The notes under the pieces were generated by a model. It saw only the letters and a program-made list of their open reading frames with translations, had not been told where the DNA came from and did not search any database. 54,797 bases of DNA, taken from NCBI GenBank assembly GCA_944388215.1, contig CALXHT010000012.1, positions 1 to 54,797 on the forward strand, written 5' to 3'. The stretch comes from an uncultured Gemmiger sp. Lineage in GTDB: Bacteria > Bacillota > Clostridia > Oscillospirales > Ruminococcaceae. Of this stretch, positions 14,411 through 23,102 are shown in pieces (position 1 is the first letter of the stretch; every line of letters starts with the position of its first letter). The translations under genes were made by a program, and so were the position numbers.

Positions 14411-15612
14411 GGAAGTATGCCTATCTGGCCCGGCTGGAAGAGCTGCTGGCCGCCCTGCCTGCCGAGGAACGGCAGGATGCCCTGAACTACTACGAAGAAT
14501 ATTTCGATGCGGCCGGCAGTGAGCAGGAGGAAAAGACGGCGGAAGCGCTGGGCGACCCGACAGAGGTGGCCCGCAAGATTCTGGAAGGGGAGGGTATTGC
14601 CCTTCAGGAGACACCGGCCGAGGAAAAAACACCTGCCGCCACGCCGCAGCCGGAAGCAAAGCCCTGGCCGGAAACCGCCACGCCGGTAGCACCGCCCGCC
14701 GGACCCGAGCCGCCGGCGCCGGACCATCCGGCAGCCGGTACAGACAAAGGCATCCCTGCACCTTCCGCCACTCCCAAACGTGTCCGGCGTCGGCTGTGGA
14801 TCATCTACTGGCTGCTCATCGCGCTGGCGCTGGCCATTCAGATCAGCGCGCTGGTATTCGGGCTGCGCGGTTTCTCCGGCAAGGGCGGCGACACGGCCTC
14901 TATGGCGGTGGAAGGCGGGGTTTCGGAGCCGGATGCCACCGAGGTGACTCCCATGCCCACGGCAGCTGCCGGCCTGGAAGCCCAGGGAGCCGTTACCTAC
15001 AGCGGTGTGCTGGATGCGCCCGGTGAAGGGACCTTCTATGTCAACCTCACCCGGGGCAATGTGGTCTTCCGCACGGGGGAACAGGCGTCGGTGGAAGTGC
15101 GCAATGTGGATGTGAGCCACAATGTCAATTACGGCAAGACGGTGGATTACGGTTATGCCTTTGTCTGTGACAGCACCGATCCCGATACCCATGTGACGAT
15201 CACCCTGCCGCCGGATGCTTTTAACCGGGTGGAGGTACACATCAGCACCAGCGGCGCCATAGAACTGGGAGACTTGCAGATCCGGCAGCTGGATGCCTTT
15301 ACCGCCAGCGGCCCCATCCAGTCGGGTAATCTTCGGACGGAATACCTGAATGCCGTGACAGCCATCGGCAACGTCTGGCTGGAAAAGGTGTCCGACGGGA
15401 CGGAGTACCAGACCCAGGATGTCTGTATACAGGCGCCCCACGGGTATGTGGCAGCCAATTTCAGTGCGCCGCGCAATGAGTGGGAAACGCAGATCACCGC
15501 CCCGGACGGCATGGTGGAACGCACGGCTTCCAGCTCGAAAGAACCGACGGCAACACGTTCTTTGGAAGTGGTATCGGCCAGCACCGTGAACCTGCAGTAC
15601 GGTGTTTCCTGA
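14407..15612 (+). CDS. HAAS-TM-DUF4097-type membrane protein
   Basis: 401 aa in four parts. An N-terminal HAAS/DUF1700 module (MRKYAYLARLEELLAAL, residues 1-60) is followed by an acidic, proline-rich linker (about 60-120). One membrane span (LWIIYWLLIALALAIQISALVF) is followed by an outer C-terminal domain of repeated beta-strands (for example EVHISTSGAIELGDLQI and TEYLNAVTAIGNVWLEKV), as in DUF4097 adhesin-like proteins. It is translationally coupled to PadR. Role unknown; related loci respond to envelope stress. The N-terminal module duplicates the first gene of the operon. Confidence 0.85.
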   Translation: MRKYAYLARLEELLAALPAEERQDALNYYEEYFDAAGSEQEEKTAEALGDPTEVARKILEGEGIALQETPAEEKTPAATPQPEAKPWPETATPVAPPAGPEPPAPDHPAAGTDKGIPAPSATPKRVRRRLWIIYWLLIALALAIQISALVFGLRGFSGKGGDTASMAVEGGVSEPDATEVTPMPTAAAGLEAQGAVTYSGVLDAPGEGTFYVNLTRGNVVFRTGEQASVEVRNVDVSHNVNYGKTVDYGYAFVCDSTDPDTHVTITLPPDAFNRVEVHISTSGAIELGDLQIRQLDAFTASGPIQSGNLRTEYLNAVTAIGNVWLEKVSDGTEYQTQDVCIQAPHGYVAANFSAPRNEWETQITAPDGMVERTASSSKEPTATRSLEVVSASTVNLQYGVS

Positions 15613-15678
15613 GCGAATTCCCGGCGGGTTTCCACGATTCACACAAAACAGAACCAATCAAATTGTGCAAAACGACGG

Positions 15679-15707
15679 TTGACAAGGCCGCTTTAATTTG
15701 ATAAAGT
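15679..15707 (+). promoter_or_regulatory. Promoter of the leu operon
   Basis: TTGACA at 15679-15684, 17-bp spacer, TAAAGT at 15702-15707; transcription would start near 15714. Confidence 0.82.
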
Positions 15708-15713
15708 AATCGT

Positions 15714-16022
15714 ATTGGAAATGCAGTGATGGGGAGAAAGCAATTCCCAGCCAGCTACAGAGAGCCGCCGGATGGTGCAAGGCGGTGCGGCAGGTCTTGC
15801 GTCACTGGCCCCGGAGCAGCCGTGCTGATGGCCACAAGGCTGTAGGTGCGGACGGAACCTGACCGTTATCATGCAGGCGCGATTCGCCCGACTGGGGCCG
15901 ATCGTACAGAGCGGCCGTCCATTTGCAACAGGGACGGCAATGAGAGTGGTACCGCGGGGTACAGCAAGATGTATTTGCTCCCGTCTCTCAAAGGCAAAAC
16001 GCCTTTGAGGGACGGTTTTTTT
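15714..16022 (+). promoter_or_regulatory. T-box leader with terminator upstream of leuA
   Basis: Stem I is recognised by GCAGTGA near its 5' end and the distal AGAGAGCC...GGTGCAAGGCGG region (15759-15784). Stem III is GCCGTCC (15914-15920) with GGACGGC. The T-box core GAGTGGTACCGCG lies at 15944-15956. The terminator is CTCAAAGGC/GCCTTTGAG (15987-16009), ending in seven Ts. Uncharged tRNA should stabilise the antiterminator. I could not fix the specifier codon with certainty; leucine is inferred from the downstream genes. Confidence 0.92.
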
Positions 16023-16024
16023 AT

Positions 16025-16062
16025 TGCCTCCTTCAAGGGCACACGAAACCTTGAAGGAGGCA
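16025..16062 (+). promoter_or_regulatory. Hairpin masking the leuA ribosome site
   Basis: A perfect 14-bp stem (16025-16038 with 16049-16062) with a 10-nt loop lies just after the T-box terminator. Its 3' arm contains the whole GAAGGAGG ribosome site of leuA. It is not part of a standard T-box. Confidence 0.8.
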
Positions 16063-16068
16063 TTTTCT

Positions 16069-17736
16069 ATGATGGACGCAACCAAGTACGCAGTAGGGTA
16101 TTATCCGCCGCCGGTAGAACCGGGGCATGTATTCCAGTGGACGCAGAAGGACCACATCGAGAAGGCGCCGATCTGGTGCAGCGTGGATCTGCGCGACGGC
16201 AACCAGAGCCTCATCGTTCCCATGAGCCTGGAGGAAAAGCTGGAATTCTACGATATGCTGGTGAAGATCGGCTTCAAGGAGATCGAGGTCGGTTTCCCGG
16301 CCGCCAGCGAGACCGAGTACGAGTTCCTGCGCAAGCTCATCGAGGAGGACCGGGTACCCTCCGATGTGACGCTGCAGGTGCTGACCCAGTGCCGCGACCA
16401 CATCATCCGCAAGACCTTTGAGGCGGTCAAGGGCGCGCCCCGGGCCATCATCCACTTCTACAATTCCACCAGCGTGGCCCAGCGGGAACAGGTGTTCAAG
16501 AAGTCCAAGGAGGAGATCAAGCAGATCGCCGTGGATGGCGCCAAGCTGGTCAAGCAGCTCAGCGAGGAGTACGAGGGCAACTTCCTGTTCGAGTACAGCC
16601 CCGAGAGCTTTACCGGCACCGAGCCGGAGTACGCGGTGGAGGTCTGCAACGCCGTGCTGGATGTCATGCAGCCCACCCCCGATCGGCCCATGATCATCAA
16701 TCTGCCGGTCACCGTGGAGATGAGCATGCCGCACATTTACGCCAACCAGATTGAGTGGTGCTCCAACCATCTCAAGTACCGGGATAGCGTCATTCTCTCC
16801 ACCCATCCCCACAATGACCGCGGCTGCGGCGTGGCGGATGCCGAGCTGGCGGTGCTGGCCGGCGCCCAGCGCGTGGAGTGCTGCCTCTTCGGCAACGGCG
16901 AGCGCACCGGCAACGTGGATGCCATCACGCTGGCCATGAATATGTACAGCCACGGCGTGGACCCGCATCTGGATTTCAGCGATATGCCCGCCATCTGCGA
17001 AGTGTACGAGCGGGTCACCCGCATGCATGTCTACGAGAGGTCTCCCTATGCCGGCAGCCTGGTCTTCGCGGCGTTCAGCGGCAGCCATCAGGATGCCATC
17101 GCCAAGGGCATGACCTGGCGCAAGGAGAAGGGCGAACACCGCTGGACCTGCCCCTATATCCCGGTGGACCCCCACGACATCGGCCGCACCTACGATGCCG
17201 ATGTCATCCGCATCAATTCCCAGAGCGGCAAGGGCGGCATTGGCTTCCTGCTGCAGCAGAACTACGGCTACAACCCGCCGCCGAAAATGCGGGAGGACCT
17301 GGGCTACCGCGTCAAGGAAGTCAGCGACCACGAGCATCGCGAGCTGAGTGTCAAGGAAGTGCTGTACGTCTTTGAGCGCGCCTACCTCAACCATACCAGC
17401 CCCTTCAATGTGACCGAGGCCCATTTCGTGCAGAATCCCGACCACACCATCACGGCCAACATCACCATCTCGGACAACGGCAAAACGGTCACCTGCACCG
17501 CCACCGGCAACGGCCGTCTGGACGCCGTGGCCACGGCCATCGAGCAGCAGACCGGCATGCACTTCACGCTGGTGCACTACAGCGAACATGCGCTGGATTC
17601 CGATACCGATTCCCGTGCCTGCTCCTATGTCGGCCTGAAGTGGGCTTCCGGCGAGGAGACCTGGGGCTGCGGCACCCACACAGACATCATCGTGGCCGGT
17701 ATCCGCGCCCTTGTCAGTGCCATCAACAACAAGTAA
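16069..17736 (+). CDS. leuA: 2-isopropylmalate synthase (type 2)
   Basis: First step of leucine synthesis, joining acetyl-CoA and 2-oxoisovalerate. 555 aa, the length of the type 2 LeuA family. The TIM barrel starts at SVDLRDGNQSL (residues 38-48), with the metal-binding Asp in LRDGNQ and the HPHNDRG motif near residue 250. The C-terminal third is the regulatory LeuA allosteric domain that binds leucine. ATG 16069 (followed directly by a second ATG) sits 8 nt after GAAGGAGG. Regulated by the T-box and possibly by the masking hairpin. The leuC start follows after 30 nt. Confidence 0.96.
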   Translation: MMDATKYAVGYYPPPVEPGHVFQWTQKDHIEKAPIWCSVDLRDGNQSLIVPMSLEEKLEFYDMLVKIGFKEIEVGFPAASETEYEFLRKLIEEDRVPSDVTLQVLTQCRDHIIRKTFEAVKGAPRAIIHFYNSTSVAQREQVFKKSKEEIKQIAVDGAKLVKQLSEEYEGNFLFEYSPESFTGTEPEYAVEVCNAVLDVMQPTPDRPMIINLPVTVEMSMPHIYANQIEWCSNHLKYRDSVILSTHPHNDRGCGVADAELAVLAGAQRVECCLFGNGERTGNVDAITLAMNMYSHGVDPHLDFSDMPAICEVYERVTRMHVYERSPYAGSLVFAAFSGSHQDAIAKGMTWRKEKGEHRWTCPYIPVDPHDIGRTYDADVIRINSQSGKGGIGFLLQQNYGYNPPPKMREDLGYRVKEVSDHEHRELSVKEVLYVFERAYLNHTSPFNVTEAHFVQNPDHTITANITISDNGKTVTCTATGNGRLDAVATAIEQQTGMHFTLVHYSEHALDSDTDSRACSYVGLKWASGEETWGCGTHTDIIVAGIRALVSAINNK

Positions 17737-17766
17737 GGTACGCCATTACGAAAGGAGCAGTTCATC

Positions 17767-19026
17767 ATGGGAATGACCATGACCCAGAAGATCCTGGCCG
17801 CCCATTGCGGGGAAACCACCGTCAAGGCAGGCCAGCTCATCAACGCCAAACTGGACATTGTGCTGGGCAATGACATCACCACGCCGGTGGCCATCAATGA
17901 GTTTGAAAAGGCCGGTTTCGACTCGGTTTTCGATAAGACCCGCGTAAACATCGTGCTGGATCATTTTGTCCCCAACAAGGATATCAAGAGCGCCACCCAG
18001 TCCAAGCAGTGCCGGGAGTTTGCCAACAAATACGACATCCTCAACTTCTACGACGTGGGCGAGATGGGCATCGAGCACGCCCTCCTGCCCGAGAAGGGCA
18101 TCGTCACAGCGGGCGACTGCATCATCGGCGCCGACAGCCACACCTGCACCTACGGCGCGGTGGGCGCTTTCTCCACCGGCGTGGGCTCCACCGATATGGC
18201 CGCCGGTATGGCCAAGGGCGTAGCCTGGTTCAAGGTGCCCGCCGCCATCAAGGTGGTGCTCACCGGCAGCCTGCACCGCCCGGTCAGCGGCAAGGATGTC
18301 ATCCTGCACCTGATCGGCGAGATCGGCGTCTCGGGCGCTTTGTACAAGAGCCTCGAGTTCACCGGTGACGGCGTCAGGAGCCTGACCATGGAGGACCGCC
18401 TCTGCATCTGCAATATGGCCATCGAGGCCGGTGCCAAGAACGGTATCTTCCCGGTGGACGAAATCTGCGAAGCTTACCTCAAGGGCCGCAGCCAGCGCCC
18501 CTGGGTGAAGTACGAGGCTGATCCCGACGCCGAGTACGAGCGCACTGTGACCATCGACCTGGATGCGCTGGAGCCCACCGTCAGCTACCCCCACCTGCCC
18601 GAGAATACCCACCTGGCCAAGGAGGGTAAGGACATCAGGATCGACCAGATCGTCATCGGTTCCTGCACCAACGGCCGCATCGAGGATATGCAGGCGGCCT
18701 ACGAGATCCTCAAGGGCAAGCACATCGCCAAGGGCGTGCGGGGCATCATCATTCCGGCCACCATGGCGGTCTACAAGGAATGTATCCTCCGCGGCTATAC
18801 CGAAGCTTTCATTGACGCGGGCTGCATCGTCTCCACGCCTACCTGCGGCCCCTGCCTGGGCGGCTACATGGGCATTCTGGCGGCCGGAGAGCGCTGCGTC
18901 TCCACCACCAACCGCAACTTTGTGGGCCGTATGGGCCATGTGGATTCCGAAGTCTACCTGGCCAGCCCGGCCACGGCGGCGGCCAGCGCGCTGACCGGCT
19001 ACATCACCGATCCCAGGGAGGTTTGA
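17767..19026 (+). CDS. leuC: 3-isopropylmalate dehydratase large subunit
   Basis: 419 aa, the shorter HacA/LeuC-2 form of the aconitase family. With LeuD it isomerises 2- to 3-isopropylmalate. The [4Fe-4S] ligands lie in the segments [10 protein letters not shown] and PTCGPCLGG. The substrate region [23 protein letters not shown] is conserved. The ribosome site AAAGGAG precedes ATG 17767. Only two nucleotides separate its stop from the leuD ATG. Complete. Confidence 0.96.
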   Translation: MGMTMTQKILAAHCGETTVKAGQLINAKLDIVLGNDITTPVAINEFEKAGFDSVFDKTRVNIVLDHFVPNKDIKSATQSKQCREFANKYDILNFYDVGEMGIEHALLPEKGIVTAGDCIIGADSHTCTYGAVGAFSTGVGSTDMAAGMAKGVAWFKVPAAIKVVLTGSLHRPVSGKDVILHLIGEIGVSGALYKSLEFTGDGVRSLTMEDRLCICNMAIEAGAKNGIFPVDEICEAYLKGRSQRPWVKYEADPDAEYERTVTIDLDALEPTVSYPHLPENTHLAKEGKDIRIDQIVIGSCTNGRIEDMQAAYEILKGKHIAKGVRGIIIPATMAVYKECILRGYTEAFIDAGCIVSTPTCGPCLGGYMGILAAGERCVSTTNRNFVGRMGHVDSEVYLASPATAAASALTGYITDPREV

Positions 19027-19028
19027 AT

Positions 19029-19508
19029 ATGAACGCCAAAGGACCTGTTTTCAAATACGGTGACAACATCGACACCGACGTGATCATTCCGGCGCGTTAT
19101 CTGAACACCCAGAGCGCGGCGGAGCTGGCCAGCCACTGCATGGAGGATATCGACAAAACCTTCGTCACCCGGGTCAAGCCCGGCGACATCATGGTGGGCG
19201 GCGAAAACTTCGGCTGCGGTTCCTCCCGGGAGCACGCGCCGCTGGCCATCAAGACGGCGGGCATCAGCTGTGTCATTGCCAAGAGTTTTGCCCGCATCTT
19301 CTACCGCAACTCCATCAACATCGGCCTGCCGATCCTGGAGTGCCCGGCGGCCAGTGAGGCCATCTCGGAGGGGGACACCGTCAGCATCGACTTTGACACC
19401 GGCGTCATCACCGACGAGACCACCGGCCAGACCTTCCAGGCGGCGCCTTTCCCGCCCTTTATCCAGAACATTATTGCCAAGGGCGGCCTGATGAACAGCC
19501 TGAAATAA
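19029..19508 (+). CDS. leuD: 3-isopropylmalate dehydratase small subunit
   Basis: 159 aa swivel domain that completes the LeuCD active site. Seen: [17 protein letters not shown] at the N-terminus and [15 protein letters not shown], the conserved small-subunit loop. I prefer ATG 19029, 7 nt after GGAGG, over an in-frame TTG at 19023 that overlaps the leuC stop. The length fits the LeuC-2/LeuD-2 pair. Followed by leuB after 14 nt. Confidence 0.95.
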   Translation: MNAKGPVFKYGDNIDTDVIIPARYLNTQSAAELASHCMEDIDKTFVTRVKPGDIMVGGENFGCGSSREHAPLAIKTAGISCVIAKSFARIFYRNSINIGLPILECPAASEAISEGDTVSIDFDTGVITDETTGQTFQAAPFPPFIQNIIAKGGLMNSLK

Positions 19509-19522
19509 GGGAGAAAAGACCC

Positions 19523-20593
19523 ATGAACAAGAATATTGCACTGATTTACGGCGACTGCTCCAGCCCCGAGATCGTCACCCAGGCGGTGCGGGTGCTGGAC
19601 AAGATCGCCGCCAAGCACGGCCATACCTTTACCTATACCCGCGCCTATATGGGCGGCGAAGCCATCGACAAGTTCGGCGACCCGCTGCCGGCGTCGGAGC
19701 TGGAAAAATGCAAGGCATCGGACAGCGTTCTGCTGGGGGCCATCGGCGGTCCCAAGTGGGAGGGCATGCCCGGCGACAAGCGCCCCGAAAAAGGTCTGCT
19801 GCGGCTGCGTGCCGGCATGGGGCTGTATGCCAACAACCGCCCGGCCAAGATCTGGCCCCAGCTGGCGGCGGCCAGCCCGCTGAAGGCGGAAATTGTGGCC
19901 AAAGGCATCGACTTCATCGTGGTGCGGGAACTCATCGGCGGTGTTTACTTCGGCGAACACAAAACCTATGAGGAAAACGGCGAGAAGGTGGCCGTGGACA
20001 CCATGCCCTATGCGGAACATGAGATCGAACGCATCGGCCGCATCGGCTTTGAGACGGCCATGAAGCGCCGCAAGAAACTGACCTGCGTGGACAAGGCCAA
20101 CGTGCTGGATACCAGCCGCCTGTGGCGCGCCGTCATGCACCGGCTGGCGGCGGAGTACCCCGAGGTGGAGTACAGCGAGATGTTCGTGGACAACTGCGCC
20201 ATGCAGATCTGCAAGAATCCGGCCCAGTTCGATGTGATCGTGACCGAAAATATGTTCGGCGACATTCTGTCCGACGAAGCCAGCGAGATCACCGGCAGCA
20301 TCGGCATGGTGCCGTCCTCCTCCCTGGGGGAGGGCAGCTGCGGGCTGTATGAGCCCATCCACGGCTCGGCGCCCGATATCGCCGGTCAGGATGTGGTCAA
20401 CCCCATTGCCTGCATTCTGTCGGCAGCCATGATGCTGCGCTACAGCTTCGATATGCCCGCCGAGGCCGATGAAATTGAGGCGGCCGTCAATGCGGTGCTG
20501 GACAAAGGTCTGCGCACCGCCGACATGATGGCTCCGGGCTGCACCCAGGTGGGATGCACGGCCATGGGCGATGCCATTCTGGCGGAACTGTAA
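19523..20593 (+). CDS. leuB: 3-isopropylmalate dehydrogenase
   Basis: 356 aa, NAD-dependent oxidative decarboxylation of 3-isopropylmalate to the leucine keto acid. Conserved parts include GAIGGPKWEG, LRLRAGMGLYANNRP, the Tyr/Lys region around RELIGGVYFGEH, VDNCAMQI, and GSAPDIAGQDVVNP in the NAD-binding loop. Last gene of leuACDB. Behind it a GC hairpin (20607-20630) has no T-run, so termination may occur at the bidirectional hairpin 20765-20809. Confidence 0.96.
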   Translation: MNKNIALIYGDCSSPEIVTQAVRVLDKIAAKHGHTFTYTRAYMGGEAIDKFGDPLPASELEKCKASDSVLLGAIGGPKWEGMPGDKRPEKGLLRLRAGMGLYANNRPAKIWPQLAAASPLKAEIVAKGIDFIVVRELIGGVYFGEHKTYEENGEKVAVDTMPYAEHEIERIGRIGFETAMKRRKKLTCVDKANVLDTSRLWRAVMHRLAAEYPEVEYSEMFVDNCAMQICKNPAQFDVIVTENMFGDILSDEASEITGSIGMVPSSSLGEGSCGLYEPIHGSAPDIAGQDVVNPIACILSAAMMLRYSFDMPAEADEIEAAVNAVLDKGLRTADMMAPGCTQVGCTAMGDAILAEL

Positions 20594-20764
20594 AAGCCAT
20601 TCCCTGCCGCGGTTCTGTGCGGAACAGCGGCTGAAACATACCGGCGGCCAAGACGCCGGAATAGGTTGTGGAGGAGAGGGAAGGCAGCTTCCCCGCGGCA
20701 AGGATCGCAAACAGCTGCTGCGGCGATATACCGTTTGTGCGAGCGGTATATCCATAACAAAACG

Positions 20765-20809
20765 GTACCCCCGACAATGAGCTATCTGCGGGCTCATCGC
20801 CGGGGGTAC
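20765..20809 (-). terminator. Terminator of the minus-strand PadR-membrane protein pair
   Basis: GTACCCCCG (20765-20773) pairs with CGGGGGTAC (20801-20809), with an inner GAGC/GCTC stem. On the minus strand CGTTTTGTTATGG follows. It may also end leu transcription, though the plus side has only GTTGTTTGG. A second perfect 9-bp hairpin lies at 20725-20752 without a T-run. Nothing else is seen in 20594-20826. Confidence 0.65.
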
Positions 20810-20826
20810 GTTGTTTGGAGGAGCTT

Positions 20827-21513
20827 TCAGGAAGACTGTACCTCCTGCCAGGGATGGCGGGCGGCGCAGCGATTGTAATGTACGGTCTGCCAGACCTGGC
20901 AGAGGAGCGCCCACAGCAGTTCATAGGCAATGGCGGCCCAGTAGCTCATGGTGACGGGGTAGGTGGGCGAAATGAAGTTGGGCAGAAGACAGATGGCCAC
21001 AAAGACGGCCAGCATCAGGATGTACCACAAAATCTGGGGAAGGTTGCCATACCGAACCTTGATCTTGAGGGCGATGCGCTGGAACCAGGCCCAGACACAC
21101 AGCCAGAGCAGCCACCGAAAGGGGGAGGAGATGATCCGGACAGCCTGGGGATCCTTGGCACCGGGCACCAGCAGCACCGACAGATTGAGTAGTACCATGA
21201 TGAGCATCATCCGGGGATACCAGGTGCAGACCTCATCCAGCGGTGTACCGCGGGGCAGGTCGGGGGCCAGCTCCAAAAGAAACCGGTCGGTATCGCCGCC
21301 CACTTCCTGCTGCAGCGTGCGGCCCTCCAGCTCGCACCGGGCCGCCATGCCGATCAGATCCTTGCGGATGCGCTCCATCTCATACCGGTTCCAGGTCAGG
21401 GCCTGCAGCCGCCCGACCATCTCCTTGAGTGTCATGCGGTCCTCTGTGTTCAGTGTTTCTTCGCTGAGATCGTTGGCCTTTTTCAGAAGGGTATACTGGT
21501 TTTGCAGCAACAT
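20827..21513 (-). CDS. Coiled-coil membrane protein of unknown function, PadR partner
   Basis: 228 aa. The first 90 residues are charged and helical (LLKKANDLSEETLNTEDRMTLKEMV...), a likely coiled coil. Four hydrophobic spans follow (MMLIMVLLNLSVLLV, LLWLCVWAWF, ILWYILMLAVFVAICLL, YWAAIAYELLWALL). I do not recognise a family. It is the gene after a PadR repressor (41-nt gap), the arrangement seen for PadR-controlled membrane proteins with an N-terminal helical domain. No catalytic motif seen. Confidence 0.75.
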   Translation of the reverse strand: MLLQNQYTLLKKANDLSEETLNTEDRMTLKEMVGRLQALTWNRYEMERIRKDLIGMAARCELEGRTLQQEVGGDTDRFLLELAPDLPRGTPLDEVCTWYPRMMLIMVLLNLSVLLVPGAKDPQAVRIISSPFRWLLWLCVWAWFQRIALKIKVRYGNLPQILWYILMLAVFVAICLLPNFISPTYPVTMSYWAAIAYELLWALLCQVWQTVHYNRCAARHPWQEVQSS

Positions 21514-21554
21514 ACCGGGTCACATCCTTTCGGTGGTGAAAGAGAAGGGAAAAC

Positions 21555-21875
21555 TCAGTCTTGCAGAATGGCATCGATGCTGGCAGACGTTTCTCGCCAG
21601 GCCGCCATGAATTCTGCCAGATACTGGCGGCCATCGTCGGTCAGGATGTAGTATTTTCGGCTGGGACCGCCATGCCCGGCCCGGTATTCGGCCAGGATCA
21701 GCCCCTTGCGTTCCAGGCGCAGCAGCAGGGGATAGAGGGTGCCTTCGGTCAGATCGGCAAATCCACTCTCCCGCAGGGTGGAGGCAATGGCATAGCCGTA
21801 GGTGGGCTCGCGGGCGATGATCTTCAGGATACAGCCCTCCAGTGTGCCCTTGCGCAGCTGTGCCCGGTCAAACAT
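21555..21875 (-). CDS. PadR-family transcriptional regulator
   Basis: 106 aa. Winged helix: RKGTLEGCILKIIAREPTYGYAIASTL, then the recognition region LTEGTLYPLLLRLERKGLI and the wing GGPSRKYYILTDDGR. ATG 21875 follows GGAGGT at 6 nt; ten extra residues in the longer frame lack a ribosome site. It sits downstream of a strong promoter whose -10 lies between the arms of an inverted repeat (TACCTTGC/GCAAGGTA), consistent with self-repression. It controls the membrane protein gene that follows. Confidence 0.93.
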   Translation of the reverse strand: MFDRAQLRKGTLEGCILKIIAREPTYGYAIASTLRESGFADLTEGTLYPLLLRLERKGLILAEYRAGHGGPSRKYYILTDDGRQYLAEFMAAWRETSASIDAILQD

Positions 21876-21889
21876 CGGCTCACCTCCAC

Positions 21890-21934
21890 TACCTTGCATT
21901 ACCATGTTCTTTGACTATATTGTATCGCAAGGTA
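21890..21934. promoter_or_regulatory. Inverted repeat at the PadR promoter (candidate operator)
   Basis: TACCTTGC at 21890-21897 and GCAAGGTA at 21927-21934. The arms flank the -10 and the initial transcribed region of the minus-strand promoter. Confidence 0.55.
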
Positions 21935-21947
21935 CTCCCGCTGTCAA
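21919..21947 (-). promoter_or_regulatory. Promoter of the padR-membrane protein pair
   Basis: Minus strand TTGACA at 21947-21942, 17-bp spacer, TACAAT at 21924-21919. Confidence 0.88.
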
Positions 21948-21953
21948 GCAGAA

Positions 21954-21989
21954 AATGAAAAAAAGCGGCAGTCATTTGACTGCCGCTTT
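21954..21989 (-). terminator. Terminator of the surface-glycan gene cluster
   Basis: Perfect 13-bp stem (21977-21989 with 21962-21974) followed on the minus strand by a T-run, directly after the last acyltransferase gene. Confidence 0.92.
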
Positions 21990-21996
21990 GGGAAAA

Positions 21997-23040
21997 TCAG
22001 CTGCGTTTGGAGCGGGGACGGTACCACAGGTTGGTCAGGGCATTGCAGACACGGTTGACTGGGCTGCTGTAGAGGATGCACAGTGTGCCCAGGGCCTCCA
22101 GGGTGAACCAGGCGATGATGACGGGCACCGGGTGTTCCCGGGCGGGCTCATAGAAGCCGAGATCCACCAGGAAGGTCAGGATGGGCATGTGCAGCAGATA
22201 GATGGGCAGGGTACGCCGCCCCAGCGGGATCAGCGCGCGAAGACCGCCCAGCACGGCCACCAGCGCCACGCTGGTGACGATGCCCACTAGCAGAAAGCGT
22301 GCCCGGTCGGCCATGACATAGCCCTCCTGGTAGGCCACATCGTTGAAGATCTTGGCGCTTTCCCCCGGGGGATTCTCAAAGTGCATCAGCTGCCAGAAGT
22401 AGTAGCCGTAGCCTCCCAGCAAAAGAAGGGCGGGAACCACCCGCACCGCCCAGAAGCGGTGGGCGGCCTGGTCCAGCAGATCGATCTGGGGGCGGAAAAG
22501 CACGCCGAAGGCGTAGAAGGGATAGAAGGCAAAAACCCGGACCAGCGTGAACGGCCATTCAATATTGCCCGCCCACAGGCTGATGGCCACCGACAGGGCC
22601 AGACCCAGCACCGCACCGGGCAGGCGCAGCTTGTCCCGCAGGAAGATGAGCACCGGCAGGGTCAGATGCCAGAACAGCAGGGCGTAGAGATACCACATGT
22701 GCCGCCATGGCAGCAGAAAGGCCATCAGGATGCCGCCGGAAGGGGCGAAGTCTTCCTGCAGCACGATCACACGGAAAGCCAGCATGATGGCCTGCCCCAG
22801 AAGGTAAAGCCAGAGCTGCTGGAGCAGGAGTTTGCGCAGACTGAAATGGGCCACCAGGCCGCTGCACATGCAGAACAGCGCCATGTGGAACCAGTAGATG
22901 ATGACAAAGACCGAACCGATCAGGTGGGACCCCAGCCGGTACTGTTCCATGAAGTGACCGAATACCACCAGCAGGATGCCCAGACCTTTCAGGACATCGA
23001 TGTAATCCCGTCTGGGAGATGCGTTTTGTTGTTGCAGCAA
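21997..23040 (-). CDS. Acyltransferase-3 family integral membrane protein
   Basis: 347 aa with about ten hydrophobic spans. The N-terminus RRDYIDVLKGLGILLVVFGH carries the family's conserved Asp and His. Members O-acylate surface sugars or peptidoglycan at the membrane. The start is TTG 23040, 7 nt after AAAGGAGG; there is no ATG at a suitable distance. It follows the NeuD-like gene but a terminator-like hairpin (23059-23085) lies between, so its level may differ from the rest of the cluster. The acceptor is inferred to be the glycan made by this cluster. Confidence 0.85.
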   Translation of the reverse strand: MLQQQNASPRRDYIDVLKGLGILLVVFGHFMEQYRLGSHLIGSVFVIIYWFHMALFCMCSGLVAHFSLRKLLLQQLWLYLLGQAIMLAFRVIVLQEDFAPSGGILMAFLLPWRHMWYLYALLFWHLTLPVLIFLRDKLRLPGAVLGLALSVAISLWAGNIEWPFTLVRVFAFYPFYAFGVLFRPQIDLLDQAAHRFWAVRVVPALLLLGGYGYYFWQLMHFENPPGESAKIFNDVAYQEGYVMADRARFLLVGIVTSVALVAVLGGLRALIPLGRRTLPIYLLHMPILTFLVDLGFYEPAREHPVPVIIAWFTLEALGTLCILYSSPVNRVCNALTNLWYRPRSKRS

Positions 23041-23058
23041 AGCAAACCCTCCTTTATC

Positions 23059-23085
23059 AAAAAGTGCGGGCTGGTTTCAGCCCGC
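23059..23085 (-). terminator. Internal terminator/attenuator in the glycan cluster
   Basis: Minus strand GCGGGCTG (23085-23078), loop AAAC, CAGCCCGC (23073-23066), then ACTTTTTG. The ribosome site of the next gene starts only a few bases later. Confidence 0.6.
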
Positions 23086-23102
23086 GCTGCGGATATGGGG
23101 TA

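Noticed and set aside
16033..17679. 548-codon minus-strand ORF opposite leuA
   Set aside because: Shadow frame of leuA with His/Gly/Val-rich composition and no start signal.
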